The notes under the pieces: generated by a model
The model's input: only the letters and a program-made list of their open reading frames with translations
Told to the model about the DNA's origin: nothing
The model's database searches: none
Assembly (NCBI GenBank): GCA_009835325.1
Contig: VXWP01000078.1
Coordinates: 1 to 53,525, forward strand
Direction of reading: 5' to 3'
Length of the DNA: 53,525 nt
DNA from: Gemmatimonadota bacterium
GTDB taxonomy: Bacteria; JAAXHH01
Made by a program: the position numbers and the translations under genes
Shown here: positions 33,927-41,877 of the stretch, piece after piece
How positions within the stretch are numbered: the stretch's first letter is position 1
Layout of the letters: every line of letters begins with the position of its first letter

Positions 33927-34544
33927 TTACTCGCCCTCCCCTCTGACCACGGTCACTTTGACGATGCTAACCTCTTCAATAGGCCGCGACTGGTTCGTGG
34001 GCACCTCCGAAATGGCGTCAGCCACTTCCTGTCCCTCCACGACCTGGCCGAAGATGGTGTGCACCATGTCGAGATGGGGCGTAGGCGCTACCGTGATGAA
34101 GATCTGACCGCCGTTGGTGTTGGGGCCGCGATGCGCCATGGCCAGACGGCCGGGCTGGTCGAAACGCAGTTCCTCGCGCAACTCGTCATCGAACACGAAT
34201 CCCGGGCTGCCATTGCCGGTGCCGGCCGGATCGCCGGTCTGGATCATGAAGTTCGGAATGACCCGGTGAAAGATCACGCCGTCATAGTAAGGCGTGCCGG
34301 ACATGGTCTCGCCGGTTACCGGGTGGATCCACTCCCGCGTGCCTTCGGCCAGGCTCGAGATAATCTCCACGGTGGTGGGCGTCATGTCGGGGTACAATTC
34401 GCATTTGATGGTGCCCAGGGTGGTTTCGATGATCAACATGTTCGCGGGTTCTCCGCTGGTTTCGGGTTGGTCGGACGATTCGCCACAGGAAGCCATGAAA
34501 AACATGAGCGATACAACAGTCACAAAAAGGCCAGGTTTGCGCAT
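33927..34544 (-). CDS. Cyclophilin-type peptidyl-prolyl isomerase (lipoprotein)
   Basis: A 205-residue PPIase. The signal ends in a lipobox MASC with C20, so it is predicted to be anchored in the envelope. Core motifs are FHRVIPNFMIQTGDPAGTG, GGQIFITVAPTPHLD and HTIFGQVVEGQEV. Start at 34544 is supported by a GGAGG site seven bases upstream; the frame is open far upstream but without coding character. First gene of the pair with 33267-33923; the two proteins are clear paralogs from an old tandem duplication. Confidence 0.92.
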   Translation of the reverse strand: MRKPGLFVTVVSLMFFMASCGESSDQPETSGEPANMLIIETTLGTIKCELYPDMTPTTVEIISSLAEGTREWIHPVTGETMSGTPYYDGVIFHRVIPNFMIQTGDPAGTGNGSPGFVFDDELREELRFDQPGRLAMAHRGPNTNGGQIFITVAPTPHLDMVHTIFGQVVEGQEVADAISEVPTNQSRPIEEVSIVKVTVVRGEGE

Positions 34545-34571
34545 CTTTCGCCTCCACTGACTTGGAATGAT

Positions 34572-34607
34572 GGTCTGACCCCGGCTTCTCCGTCCGGGGT
34601 TCAGACC
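34572..34607 (-). terminator. Hairpin at the end of the radical SAM gene
   Basis: GGTCTGACCCCGG (34572-34584) pairs with CCGGGGTTCAGACC (34594-34607) with one bulged base and a nine-base loop. It overlaps the stop codon at 34601-34603. No T-run follows, so it may act as a processing or stabilising element, or a Rho-assisted end, rather than an intrinsic terminator. Confidence 0.4.
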
Positions 34608-36406
34608 GCGGTATGCCCCGCATCCGGCCGGCCGGCGCTGGGCGCGGACTGCCGTTTGCGGTATGGCAGTCGGTGACTCTTCCGGTACTCCCACTGGAGC
34701 CGGTGGTTTTCCTTCTCCGTCGAAATGAAATCCCAGGGAAGCGACTGCAGATCCGCCATGTCCCCGAGATACTGCGAGGTATCCATCCCCAGTTCCGCCG
34801 CGGCGCGTTTCCAGTCTCCGTCCAGCCGCGCGGTTTCCATCACGAATCCGCTCAGTTCCCGGCCGCCTCGAGACAGGATGGCCTCGAAATAGGCGGACTT
34901 CAGGCTCTCGTGCTTGACGTCCACCCCTGCCGTGCCGCGCAGGGCCTTCTGAATGCGATTCAACTTGCGCCTGACCTCCTTGGGAGACGCCATGGGACTC
35001 CACTGGAAGGGCGTCAACGCTTTCGGCACGAAGGGATTTATGCTCAGCCGCAGCCGTCCGCCCGGTTCCCCGCACTCCCGCTGCAGTTCGGCAAGCCGGC
35101 GCGTCATCTCGATGAGTTCCTCGATGTCTGCGTCGGTCTCCGTCGGCAAACCGACCATGTAGTACACCTTGAGGTGCTTGATGCCCTTATCAAGTATCCT
35201 CCGGGCGCCGGTCAGGATTTCCTCCGAGGATATGGGCTTGTTGATCGTCTTGCGAAGCCTTTCCGACCCGGCCTCCGGCGCGATGGTCATGGTGCGCAGC
35301 CCCGTCTTCAGCATCAGCCTCAGCAGGCTGTCCGGGACCAGGTCGACCCGAACCGAAGAAACGCCCACGCGGAGACCGGTTTCTTCCAGGCCCGCACAGA
35401 GTTCGTCGAGGTGGGGATAGTCGCACATGGCCGAGCTGACCAGGCCCACGGCTTTCAGCCCCTCCTTGCCGTCGCGCGCCAGGGACGCGTTCTTCGACCG
35501 GATGACATCGAGTATGGTATCCGGCTTCAGGGCGCGGAACTTCGGATAGACGTAACTCACGGCGCAGAAACGGCACCGGCGGGGACACCCCCGGGAGATC
35601 TCGATGAGCAGCATGTCGCCGAACTCGGTGTCGGGCGTGAGGACGGCGGAATGGGCGGGATAGTCCTCGAAGTCGCGCACCTGCTGCTTGGCGATCCGTC
35701 CTACGGGCGCGCTTTCCGCTTCGGCCGCCGGGGCATCGCATCCGGCATCCGAGTCATCGCATCCGGCATCCGAGGCCATCCCGGCCTCCATCCTCTCCCG
35801 TTCACCCGGGGAAGCGGTCTGCAGGGACGGCACATACATGCCCGCCAGCGACATGGTATGGGCGAGATGGCGTTCCCGGTCCAGTCCCTGGTCCGCGAGG
35901 TAGCGGTCGATGTAGGCGTAAGCCGCCTCTTCGCCGTCGCCTATGACCATCACGTCGGCGAAATCCGCCACGGGCTCCGGGTTGATGTAGGTGATCGCGC
36001 CTCCGATCAGCACGATCGGATCGAAGCGCGTCCGGCTTGCCGCGAGCACCGGCACGCGGGCGAGTTCCAGGATGCGGACCAGGTTGGGATAGTCGTTTTC
36101 GAAGGATACGGAGAAGGCCACGATGTCGCACGAACCGAGCGGCAGCCCGGATTCGAGCGTAACCAGCGGCTTGCGGGACCTGGACAGGGCTTCAAGGCCG
36201 GAAGGTTCCGGGAGAAAGGCCCGTTCGCAGACGACATCGTCGCGTTCGTTGAGGTGACGGTAGATGGTCTGGAAACCCAGGTTCGACATGCCCAGGTAGT
36301 AGGTATTGGGATACACCAGGGCGATTCGAACGGCCTTACCGCCCGGTTTCTTGTATATGGTCCCCCGTTCGCGGGCGAGGGTCTCCGCCTGGGATTGTCC
36401 GAACAT
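34601..36406 (-). CDS. Radical SAM protein with B12-binding-type N-terminus (TIGR03960-like)
   Basis: A 601-residue radical SAM protein. Residues 20-200 look like a cobalamin-binding-type domain (IALVYPNTYYLGMSNLGFQ). The 4Fe-4S motif is CPRRCRFC at about residue 272. Further on come APEAGSERLR and VYYMVGLPTE, typical of this family. Between the two parts is a low-complexity linker with a 7-residue repeat (SDAGCD...) from a 21-bp tandem duplication. Members are often linked to a DUF2344 gene; none is seen here. Function unproven, possibly tRNA or ribosomal modification. Confidence 0.83.
   Translation of the reverse strand: MFGQSQAETLARERGTIYKKPGGKAVRIALVYPNTYYLGMSNLGFQTIYRHLNERDDVVCERAFLPEPSGLEALSRSRKPLVTLESGLPLGSCDIVAFSVSFENDYPNLVRILELARVPVLAASRTRFDPIVLIGGAITYINPEPVADFADVMVIGDGEEAAYAYIDRYLADQGLDRERHLAHTMSLAGMYVPSLQTASPGERERMEAGMASDAGCDDSDAGCDAPAAEAESAPVGRIAKQQVRDFEDYPAHSAVLTPDTEFGDMLLIEISRGCPRRCRFCAVSYVYPKFRALKPDTILDVIRSKNASLARDGKEGLKAVGLVSSAMCDYPHLDELCAGLEETGLRVGVSSVRVDLVPDSLLRLMLKTGLRTMTIAPEAGSERLRKTINKPISSEEILTGARRILDKGIKHLKVYYMVGLPTETDADIEELIEMTRRLAELQRECGEPGGRLRLSINPFVPKALTPFQWSPMASPKEVRRKLNRIQKALRGTAGVDVKHESLKSAYFEAILSRGGRELSGFVMETARLDGDWKRAAAELGMDTSQYLGDMADLQSLPWDFISTEKENHRLQWEYRKSHRLPYRKRQSAPSAGRPDAGHTAV
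35734..35774. repeat. 21-bp tandem repeat in the radical SAM linker
   Basis: CATCGCATCCGGCATCCGAG occurs at 35734-35753 and again at 35755-35774, one base between. It keeps frame and encodes a repeated DAGCD unit between domains. Confidence 0.85.
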
Positions 36407-36571
36407 GCACCCTTCCGAAACGCTGATCGGCCGTGGCCGCGCTTGCCGGGCCGCACCGGACCGATCGTCCGTGTCACCATTCGCTATGGACCGCCAAAAT
36501 ACAGTCCCGAGACCCGGGTGTCAAGGCTCGCACCAGGGCAGCCACCGCGGCTGTGGCGGTGCGGGATAGGC

Positions 36572-36600
36572 TTGACACGCCGCGTTCCCGCGGTTAGTTT
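36572..36600 (+). promoter_or_regulatory. Putative promoter of the PorD-like gene
   Basis: TTGACA at 36572-36577, 17-bp spacer, TAGTTT at 36595-36600 (weak -10). It would start about 45 bases before the ATG at 36650. Confidence 0.45.
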
Positions 36601-36649
36601 TCCGACAAACGACGGCTGTTGCGGTACCCCGTATACCGGGAGCCTGCGC

Positions 36650-37573
36650 ATGGATGTGATGAACCACCGAAAGACCCGGAAAAGACTGTGGATACCGGCC
36701 GGCGTTCTGGCGCTCTGCCTGCTGGCGATACCACCGCAGGACGCCCGCGGGCAACAGGTGAGAGCCGACGTCATGGCGCACCTGGAAGCCCTGCCCGTCC
36801 TGCACCGCGAGCAGATGGCGGACTTCGGCCTAACGCTCGCCGACTACATCGAAGAATGGGACTGGCTGGAAGAGGACCTGCCCGAGCCGGTACACGTGGG
36901 TATCGAAGCCATTCTGGCCTTCATGGGCAGCGCGGTAAAGACCCAGTACGGCTCGCGCCTGACCGTGTACAGCGGAACGGACCTGAAGTACCTGGACCGG
37001 TGGTGGTTTTTTGAGTACGAACGGGAAGACTATCTGCAACATGACGACCAGCAGTTCAACGCCTTGACGTGGCTGATCGACTACTACGTGCACATCATGA
37101 TCGGACACGCGCTGGACAAGTACACGGAGTTCGGCGGACAGCGCCATTTCCAGCGGGCTAATGCCATCGCGCTGGACGGCCGGTTCAGCCGCGAATTCCA
37201 GCGGGGGTGGGACGAACGGCTGGACCTGATCGACGGGATCCTGGCCGAAGACTACAAGCCCTGCCGCCTGATCCGGAACCGGTACTACCGGGGGCTGGCG
37301 GCACAAAAGGACAACAAGCTGGTGGAGGCCCGCACCCTCTGCCGCGAGGCCGTGGATTTAATGGCGGAAATCCACGAGAAGAACCCGAGAGACAAGTGGC
37401 TGAGTGAGTTCCTGAACGCCCACTACCTGCAGCTGGCGGATGTTTTCAGCGCGGAATCACCCACCGAAGTGCCCGATGCGGAATCTTCCAGGGAAGCCTA
37501 CGACATGCTCATCAAGATCGATCCCGAGCACCGGGCGACCTACGAAGAGCATGCGGAGCAGGTGGGCAGATGA
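36650..37573 (+). CDS. PorD/DUF4835-like exported protein
   Basis: A 307-residue protein with a signal peptide (LWIPAGVLALCLLAIPPQDARG). The middle segment WLIDYYVHIMIGHALDKYT, then GGQRHFQRANAIA, GWDERL, and a C-terminal FLNAHYLQLADVFS match the order of conserved blocks that I recall for DUF4835 (PorD of the type IX secretion system). There is no other T9SS gene in the window, so this assignment rests on pattern memory. Start at 36650 has GGGAG seven bases upstream; a second ATG lies at 36659. The long open frame to the left is non-coding. Confidence 0.68.
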   Translation: MDVMNHRKTRKRLWIPAGVLALCLLAIPPQDARGQQVRADVMAHLEALPVLHREQMADFGLTLADYIEEWDWLEEDLPEPVHVGIEAILAFMGSAVKTQYGSRLTVYSGTDLKYLDRWWFFEYEREDYLQHDDQQFNALTWLIDYYVHIMIGHALDKYTEFGGQRHFQRANAIALDGRFSREFQRGWDERLDLIDGILAEDYKPCRLIRNRYYRGLAAQKDNKLVEARTLCREAVDLMAEIHEKNPRDKWLSEFLNAHYLQLADVFSAESPTEVPDAESSREAYDMLIKIDPEHRATYEEHAEQVGR

Positions 37574-37583
37574 AGCGGACCGT

Positions 37584-37742
37584 TCAGTCCCCACGGCGGT
37601 ACTTCGTGGACCGGGAGGACCATCTCCGTGACCTGTTCCGCTGAAACCGGCTGCGGCCGCAGGTAGGACACCGCCACTTGCGCTGCTTGTGAAAGCTGCG
37701 CTTTTCCTCGATCATCTTTCGGTCGCAACGATTGCAGCGCAT
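37584..37742 (-). CDS. Possible small zinc-ribbon protein
   Basis: A 52-residue basic peptide with two CxxC pairs, MRCNRCDRK and RWRCPTCGRS spaced by 16 residues, as in small zinc ribbons. The C-terminal tail is Arg/Ser-rich. No ribosome site is visible at 37742, and the frame continues upstream through sequence antisense to the next gene, so the start is a guess. It lies tail-to-tail with the PorD-like gene and head-to-head with the 37768 gene. Confidence 0.45.
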   Translation of the reverse strand: MRCNRCDRKMIEEKRSFHKQRKWRCPTCGRSRFQRNRSRRWSSRSTKYRRGD

Positions 37743-37767
37743 GGGTATCGAAATGGGAAGACAGTCA

Positions 37768-38613
37768 ATGACCAATGAATTCGGCAGGACAGGCAGGACC
37801 GACAGAACCGGCAGCACCGGCAGCACCGGCACACTCACAAACCTGATCCCGGGCGTCCTGATGGTACTGGCGGCACTCCTCGGCGCCCCCACGGCCCACG
37901 GATCCGAAGGCGAACCGGCGATCTGGCGCAAAATGGTGCGCGCATCGACCACCGTGCACGATGTTTTCCTTTCGCGTACGCCGCAGATCGTGATCTACGG
38001 CAACGGCCTCGTCGTGTTCCGGGACGACGATGCCCAGGCGCTGCACCGCTACATCCGACTGGTAGATGAGGAAGTGCCCGGACTGTACCTGGTCATGCAG
38101 ACCACCTTCGGCCTGTCGAGCCTGACCAATGAGTGGCTCGATAACGAATTGACCTATGCCAGAAGCATACAGGAGCCCTATCGGGATAACAACGACAAGG
38201 TGACCATCTGGATCGGCATGCACTCCCCGCCGAGCCTGCACACCTACTCGCCCGCGCTGCTCAAGGCCCGATCCGTCAACGACGTGATCGCGCCGGCGTG
38301 GAACGCCATGTACAAGTTCAACCTCTTCCTCGCCGGGTTTACCCATCCCAGGGCCGCACCCTACGTCCCCGACCGCGTCGAGATCGCCGTGCAGCATCTG
38401 CCCCGGTACATGGCGGACCAGTCCGGCGAGGCCGTGGACTGGCCGCTGGATTCGACCGACCTGGCCGAGGTGAAGGGGAAGCGCCCGCGGGGATACCGCA
38501 CGCTCACCGGATCATCGGCTCGCGAAGCCTATGGGCTGCTGACCGTCAACCAGGTGATCCGCTCCGGCGATCAGCTGTACCTCGTCTGGGTGCGCCCGGT
38601 CCTGCTTCCTTGA
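37768..38613 (+). CDS. Secreted protein of unknown function
   Basis: A 281-residue protein. The first 20 residues are a Gly/Thr/Arg low-complexity stretch encoded by a 9-bp-period repeat (GST units), followed by a signal-like hydrophobic segment (LIPGVLMVLAALLGAPTAHG). The mature part has no motif that I recognise; it is rich in Tyr, Arg and Pro (YRTLTGSSAREAYGLLTVNQ). The start at 37768 has GGGAAG upstream; an earlier ATG at 37732 is in frame. No clear operon partner: the next gene converges. Confidence 0.65.
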   Translation: MTNEFGRTGRTDRTGSTGSTGTLTNLIPGVLMVLAALLGAPTAHGSEGEPAIWRKMVRASTTVHDVFLSRTPQIVIYGNGLVVFRDDDAQALHRYIRLVDEEVPGLYLVMQTTFGLSSLTNEWLDNELTYARSIQEPYRDNNDKVTIWIGMHSPPSLHTYSPALLKARSVNDVIAPAWNAMYKFNLFLAGFTHPRAAPYVPDRVEIAVQHLPRYMADQSGEAVDWPLDSTDLAEVKGKRPRGYRTLTGSSAREAYGLLTVNQVIRSGDQLYLVWVRPVLLP

Positions 38614-38631
38614 TTTGACGCCTTCCTTCCC

Positions 38632-39465
38632 TTATCCCTTCACCGCCCCCAGGGCCAATCCCCTGACCATGTACCGCTGCACGAAGGCGAACACGGCCAG
38701 CGCCGGAAGCAGCGCCAGCGTGGCGCCGGCCATCATGCGGCCCCAGTGAACGTCGTACTTGCTGATGAAGTTGTACAGGCCCACGGGCAGGGTGAAGGTG
38801 GATTCCGAGTTCAGGAACATCACCGCAAAGAGCAGTTCGTTCCAGGCGCCGATGAAGGCGAAGAGAAAGGTGGCGATCAGCCCGGGACGGGCCAGCGGCA
38901 CGGCCACGCGCAGGATCGCCCCCATGCGGTTGCACCCGTCCACCATAGCGGCCTCTTCGAGTTCCGACGGGACGCCCGCGAAGAAGCCCTGCATCATGAG
39001 CGTGCAGAAGGGGATGTTCAGCACGGTATATACGATCATCAGGCTGTAGAGCGTGTCGAGCAGGCCGAGTACCCGTAAGATAATGAAGAGCGGGACGATG
39101 AGCACCACCACGGGCATCATCTGGGTTGCCAGGAAGACCAGGAGGGTGACCTGGCGTCCCCGGAACCGGTAGCGCGCCAGGGCGTAACCCCCCAGCACGG
39201 ACACGGTCAGCGTGCAGGCCGAAGCCAGACTGGCGACCGTGAGGCTGTTGGTGAAGAACCGGGGGATGTCGGTGCGCAGGAAGACCGAGGCGTAGTGTTC
39301 CAGCGTCGGCGCCGCCGGGAAATACCGCAGGGGCCATACAAAGAGGTCCTGCGCCGGCGTAAGGGAAGTAACCACCATCCAGTACACGGGAAAAACGGCG
39401 AAGACGAAGAACGCGCACATTCCGGTGAATTGAACCCCTCGGCGCAATGGATGCATACGGATCAT
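38632..39465 (-). CDS. Sugar ABC transporter permease (MalG/AraQ type)
   Basis: A 277-residue carbohydrate permease with six membrane segments. The EAA motif is EEAAMVDGCNRMGAILRVAVP and FLFAFIGAWNELLFAVMFL follows, both typical of the MalG-like subunit. I start it at ATG 39465 (MIRMHPLRRGV); the frame is open far upstream but that is antisense sequence. It lies 23 bases after the MalF-like permease gene and is the last gene of the uptake cluster. No ATPase is present in the cluster. Confidence 0.9.
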   Translation of the reverse strand: MIRMHPLRRGVQFTGMCAFFVFAVFPVYWMVVTSLTPAQDLFVWPLRYFPAAPTLEHYASVFLRTDIPRFFTNSLTVASLASACTLTVSVLGGYALARYRFRGRQVTLLVFLATQMMPVVVLIVPLFIILRVLGLLDTLYSLMIVYTVLNIPFCTLMMQGFFAGVPSELEEAAMVDGCNRMGAILRVAVPLARPGLIATFLFAFIGAWNELLFAVMFLNSESTFTLPVGLYNFISKYDVHWGRMMAGATLALLPALAVFAFVQRYMVRGLALGAVKG

Positions 39466-39488
39466 CGTTCCTGCCTCAAAAAGCGGCC

Positions 39489-40370
39489 TCAAATGGCGGC
39501 CTCGTCGCCGTAGAACCGGGTGACGCGGAGGAACACGGCGGTGAACACCAGGGAGATCACGGTCAGCGCCACGCCCAGGGCGGCCGAATACCCGAAATCC
39601 AGGCCCAGGAAGGCCTTCTGGAACACGTAGAGCGCCAGGGTGCGGGAAGCCCCGGCCGGACCGCCCCCGGTCATGACCCAGATCAGGTCCGCCCAGTTGA
39701 AGACCCAGATCGCCCGGAGCAGAATGGTGATGACGATGGCCGGTTTCACCATGGGCGCGGTGACGCGCCAGAAGGACTGCCAGGCCGTGGCGCCGTCCAT
39801 GTCGGCCGCTTCGTACAGGCTCGGAGGGATGGCCTGGAGCGCGGCGAAGAGCATGACGGCGAAGAAGGTGACCCCGAACCAGATGTTGGCCAGTACGCAG
39901 GAGAGGAGCGCCGTCTCCTCGCGGGACAGGAACCCCACCTTCTGATCCAGCAGGCCGACCCGGATGAGCAGGTCGTTGACCAGCCCGAATTCCCCGTTCA
40001 GGAGCCAGGCCCAGATGATGGCGATCAGGAAGCCCGATACCGCCCACGGCGCGAAGACGACGGCCTGGAAGATCCCCCGGGCCCTGAACCGCGCGCTGTT
40101 GAGCAGCAGCGCCAGGCAGAAGCCGAGCAGGAACTGGAAGAACAGCGAAACGACCACCCATACCACGGAGTTCCACAGGCTCCGCCAGAAATACTCGTCC
40201 CCGAGCATGAAGGCGTACTGGTCCAGTCCGACGAAGGGCGTATTGAGGGGATCCATGAGCTGGTATTCCTGCAAAGACAACAGGAACACCGTGGCCATGG
40301 GGTAGAACAGGAATCCCGCGATGAGCAGGTAAGCCGGCGCCAGGAGCAGGTAGGGATCGGCCTTTTTCAT
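39489..40370 (-). CDS. Sugar ABC transporter permease (MalF/UgpA type)
   Basis: A 293-residue carbohydrate permease with six membrane segments. The N-terminus (YLLLAPAYLLIAGFLFYPMA) and the EAA loop (LYEAADMDGATAWQSFWRVT) are typical of the MalF/UgpA group. Its start overlaps the stop of the solute-binding protein gene (ATGA), and it precedes the MalG-like permease, giving binding protein, MalF-like, MalG-like gene order. Confidence 0.91.
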   Translation of the reverse strand: MKKADPYLLLAPAYLLIAGFLFYPMATVFLLSLQEYQLMDPLNTPFVGLDQYAFMLGDEYFWRSLWNSVVWVVVSLFFQFLLGFCLALLLNSARFRARGIFQAVVFAPWAVSGFLIAIIWAWLLNGEFGLVNDLLIRVGLLDQKVGFLSREETALLSCVLANIWFGVTFFAVMLFAALQAIPPSLYEAADMDGATAWQSFWRVTAPMVKPAIVITILLRAIWVFNWADLIWVMTGGGPAGASRTLALYVFQKAFLGLDFGYSAALGVALTVISLVFTAVFLRVTRFYGDEAAI

Positions 40371-41755
40371 GGCGAAAGGGGTTGCTCAGACGGCTCGGAC
40401 AGCCGGGGCGGCCGCGGCGTATCCGGACCGTGGCGTTCCACGTAACGCCGCTGGGCCCGGTCCAGGAAGTCGGCCAGCCGGTCGAGCGTATCCCGCGGCG
40501 ACTGCCGGCCGAGGAGCATCTTCTGCTGTTCCTCGGTGACCAGCACCTCGATGAATTCACCCATTTCGGGCAGGTAGCTCGGGTACCAGTTCTGCAGGAG
40601 CGTAGTATCGGTGGCCATGTCCATGAACGGCCGCAGGAACCCCTGGCCGAAGTAGGGGTCGTCCATGCCCTGATTTACCGTCGGCAGCACGCTCGCGTCC
40701 TTGCTGTAGGCGATGAGCTGCTCCGGCGCCATCATCCACTCGTAGAACGCCAGGGCGCCGCCGGGGTTCTTCGCCTCCCTGGATATGGAGAGGATCCAGA
40801 TGTCGTTGGAGGCCACGTGGGCCCGGGGTCCGGCGGGCATGGGCGCCGTGACCAGGGTCGATTCGTCCATGCCGTGATCCAGGCAGGTGCGCACCACTTC
40901 CGGGTCCTGCTCGATACACCCGCAGATCCCGGACCAGAACCCCTGCACCAGTTCGTTGTATCCCCAGTTCACCGCGTCCGCCGGCGCCAGCCCGTCCCGG
41001 TAGATATCGTACCAGTAGGTCAGTCCTTCCACGTGCTCCGGGCTGTTGATGATGCAGCGCTGGTCCCCGTCGAACCATTCGTTCGTGCCGGAGAACTCCT
41101 CCAGGATGGGCCACCAGGTCCAGAAACCGCCGCGGGCCCCGCGCAGGGCGTATCCGTAACGGCCCCGGTCCCGGTCAGTGATCCGTTCCAGCAACGCGCG
41201 CCAGCCGGTCCGGGTCGCAGCAGGATCCAGTCCCTGCTCATCCAGCCACCGCCTGCGGTAGAACATGGCCCGCGTCGTCAGCTCCAACGGCAGCCCGTAG
41301 ACCCGGCCGTCCTCGATGGCCGTGCTGCTCTCGCACCGGAGCAGGGCCGTCCGCGTGAAGGCGTCGCGATGAGGCCACGTCGCGTACCAGGACGTCAGGT
41401 CCTCGATAGCGCCCATGGCCCGGAACTCGGCAATCCACTGGCCCGTCGCCGTAATCACGTCGGGCGGGTTGCCGCCGGCGATCATGGTGAGCAGCTTGGC
41501 GTGGCCCTGGTCCCACGGCACGGGCATCACTTCCACGCGCAGGTCATCCCGCGAGGCCATGAAGCGGTCGACCTGGCGGGCCAGGGCCTGGTTCTTCACT
41601 TCGCCCATCGGGCTGAAGACGGAGACGGCCCGGCGGTCGTCCCCGCCTCCGCAGCCCAGCACGGCCACGCCCGCGGCGGCGGTTCCGCCGAGCCGCAGCA
41701 TGTCGCGGCGGGTGAGGTGACGGATTCTCCTGAGGGGTCCGGCGTGATGAGGCAT
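40367..41755 (-). CDS. Extracellular sugar-binding lipoprotein (copy 1)
   Basis: A 462-residue family 1-type solute-binding protein. The N-terminus combines a Tat-like TRRDMLRLGG with a lipobox ending at C35 (VAVLGC), so it is probably exported and membrane-anchored. The body is typical (VEVMPVPWDQGHAKLLTMIAGG, FYEWMMAPEQLIAYSKDASV). The ATG lies 122 bases after the stop of a paralog of nearly the same length (41878-43275). Overlaps the permease start by four bases. Substrate probably an arabinoside, given the GH51 gene upstream in the cluster (inference). Confidence 0.9.
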   Translation of the reverse strand: MPHHAGPLRRIRHLTRRDMLRLGGTAAAGVAVLGCGGGDDRRAVSVFSPMGEVKNQALARQVDRFMASRDDLRVEVMPVPWDQGHAKLLTMIAGGNPPDVITATGQWIAEFRAMGAIEDLTSWYATWPHRDAFTRTALLRCESSTAIEDGRVYGLPLELTTRAMFYRRRWLDEQGLDPAATRTGWRALLERITDRDRGRYGYALRGARGGFWTWWPILEEFSGTNEWFDGDQRCIINSPEHVEGLTYWYDIYRDGLAPADAVNWGYNELVQGFWSGICGCIEQDPEVVRTCLDHGMDESTLVTAPMPAGPRAHVASNDIWILSISREAKNPGGALAFYEWMMAPEQLIAYSKDASVLPTVNQGMDDPYFGQGFLRPFMDMATDTTLLQNWYPSYLPEMGEFIEVLVTEEQQKMLLGRQSPRDTLDRLADFLDRAQRRYVERHGPDTPRPPRLSEPSEQPLSP

Positions 41756-41877
41756 CGTGTGGGTTTCGTAGCAGCGAATCGGCCACCTGCGCGGACCAAC
41801 GCGCTGTCCGCACAGTCGTACGGCGTGGTCTATTGACGAAATATGCCCGGGACCGCGGGTCGTCCGGGACCGCCGCG

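Noticed and set aside
34613-36640. Long plus-strand extension upstream of the PorD-like protein
   Set aside because: It is the antisense of the radical SAM gene. The signal peptide and ribosome site place the true start at 36650.
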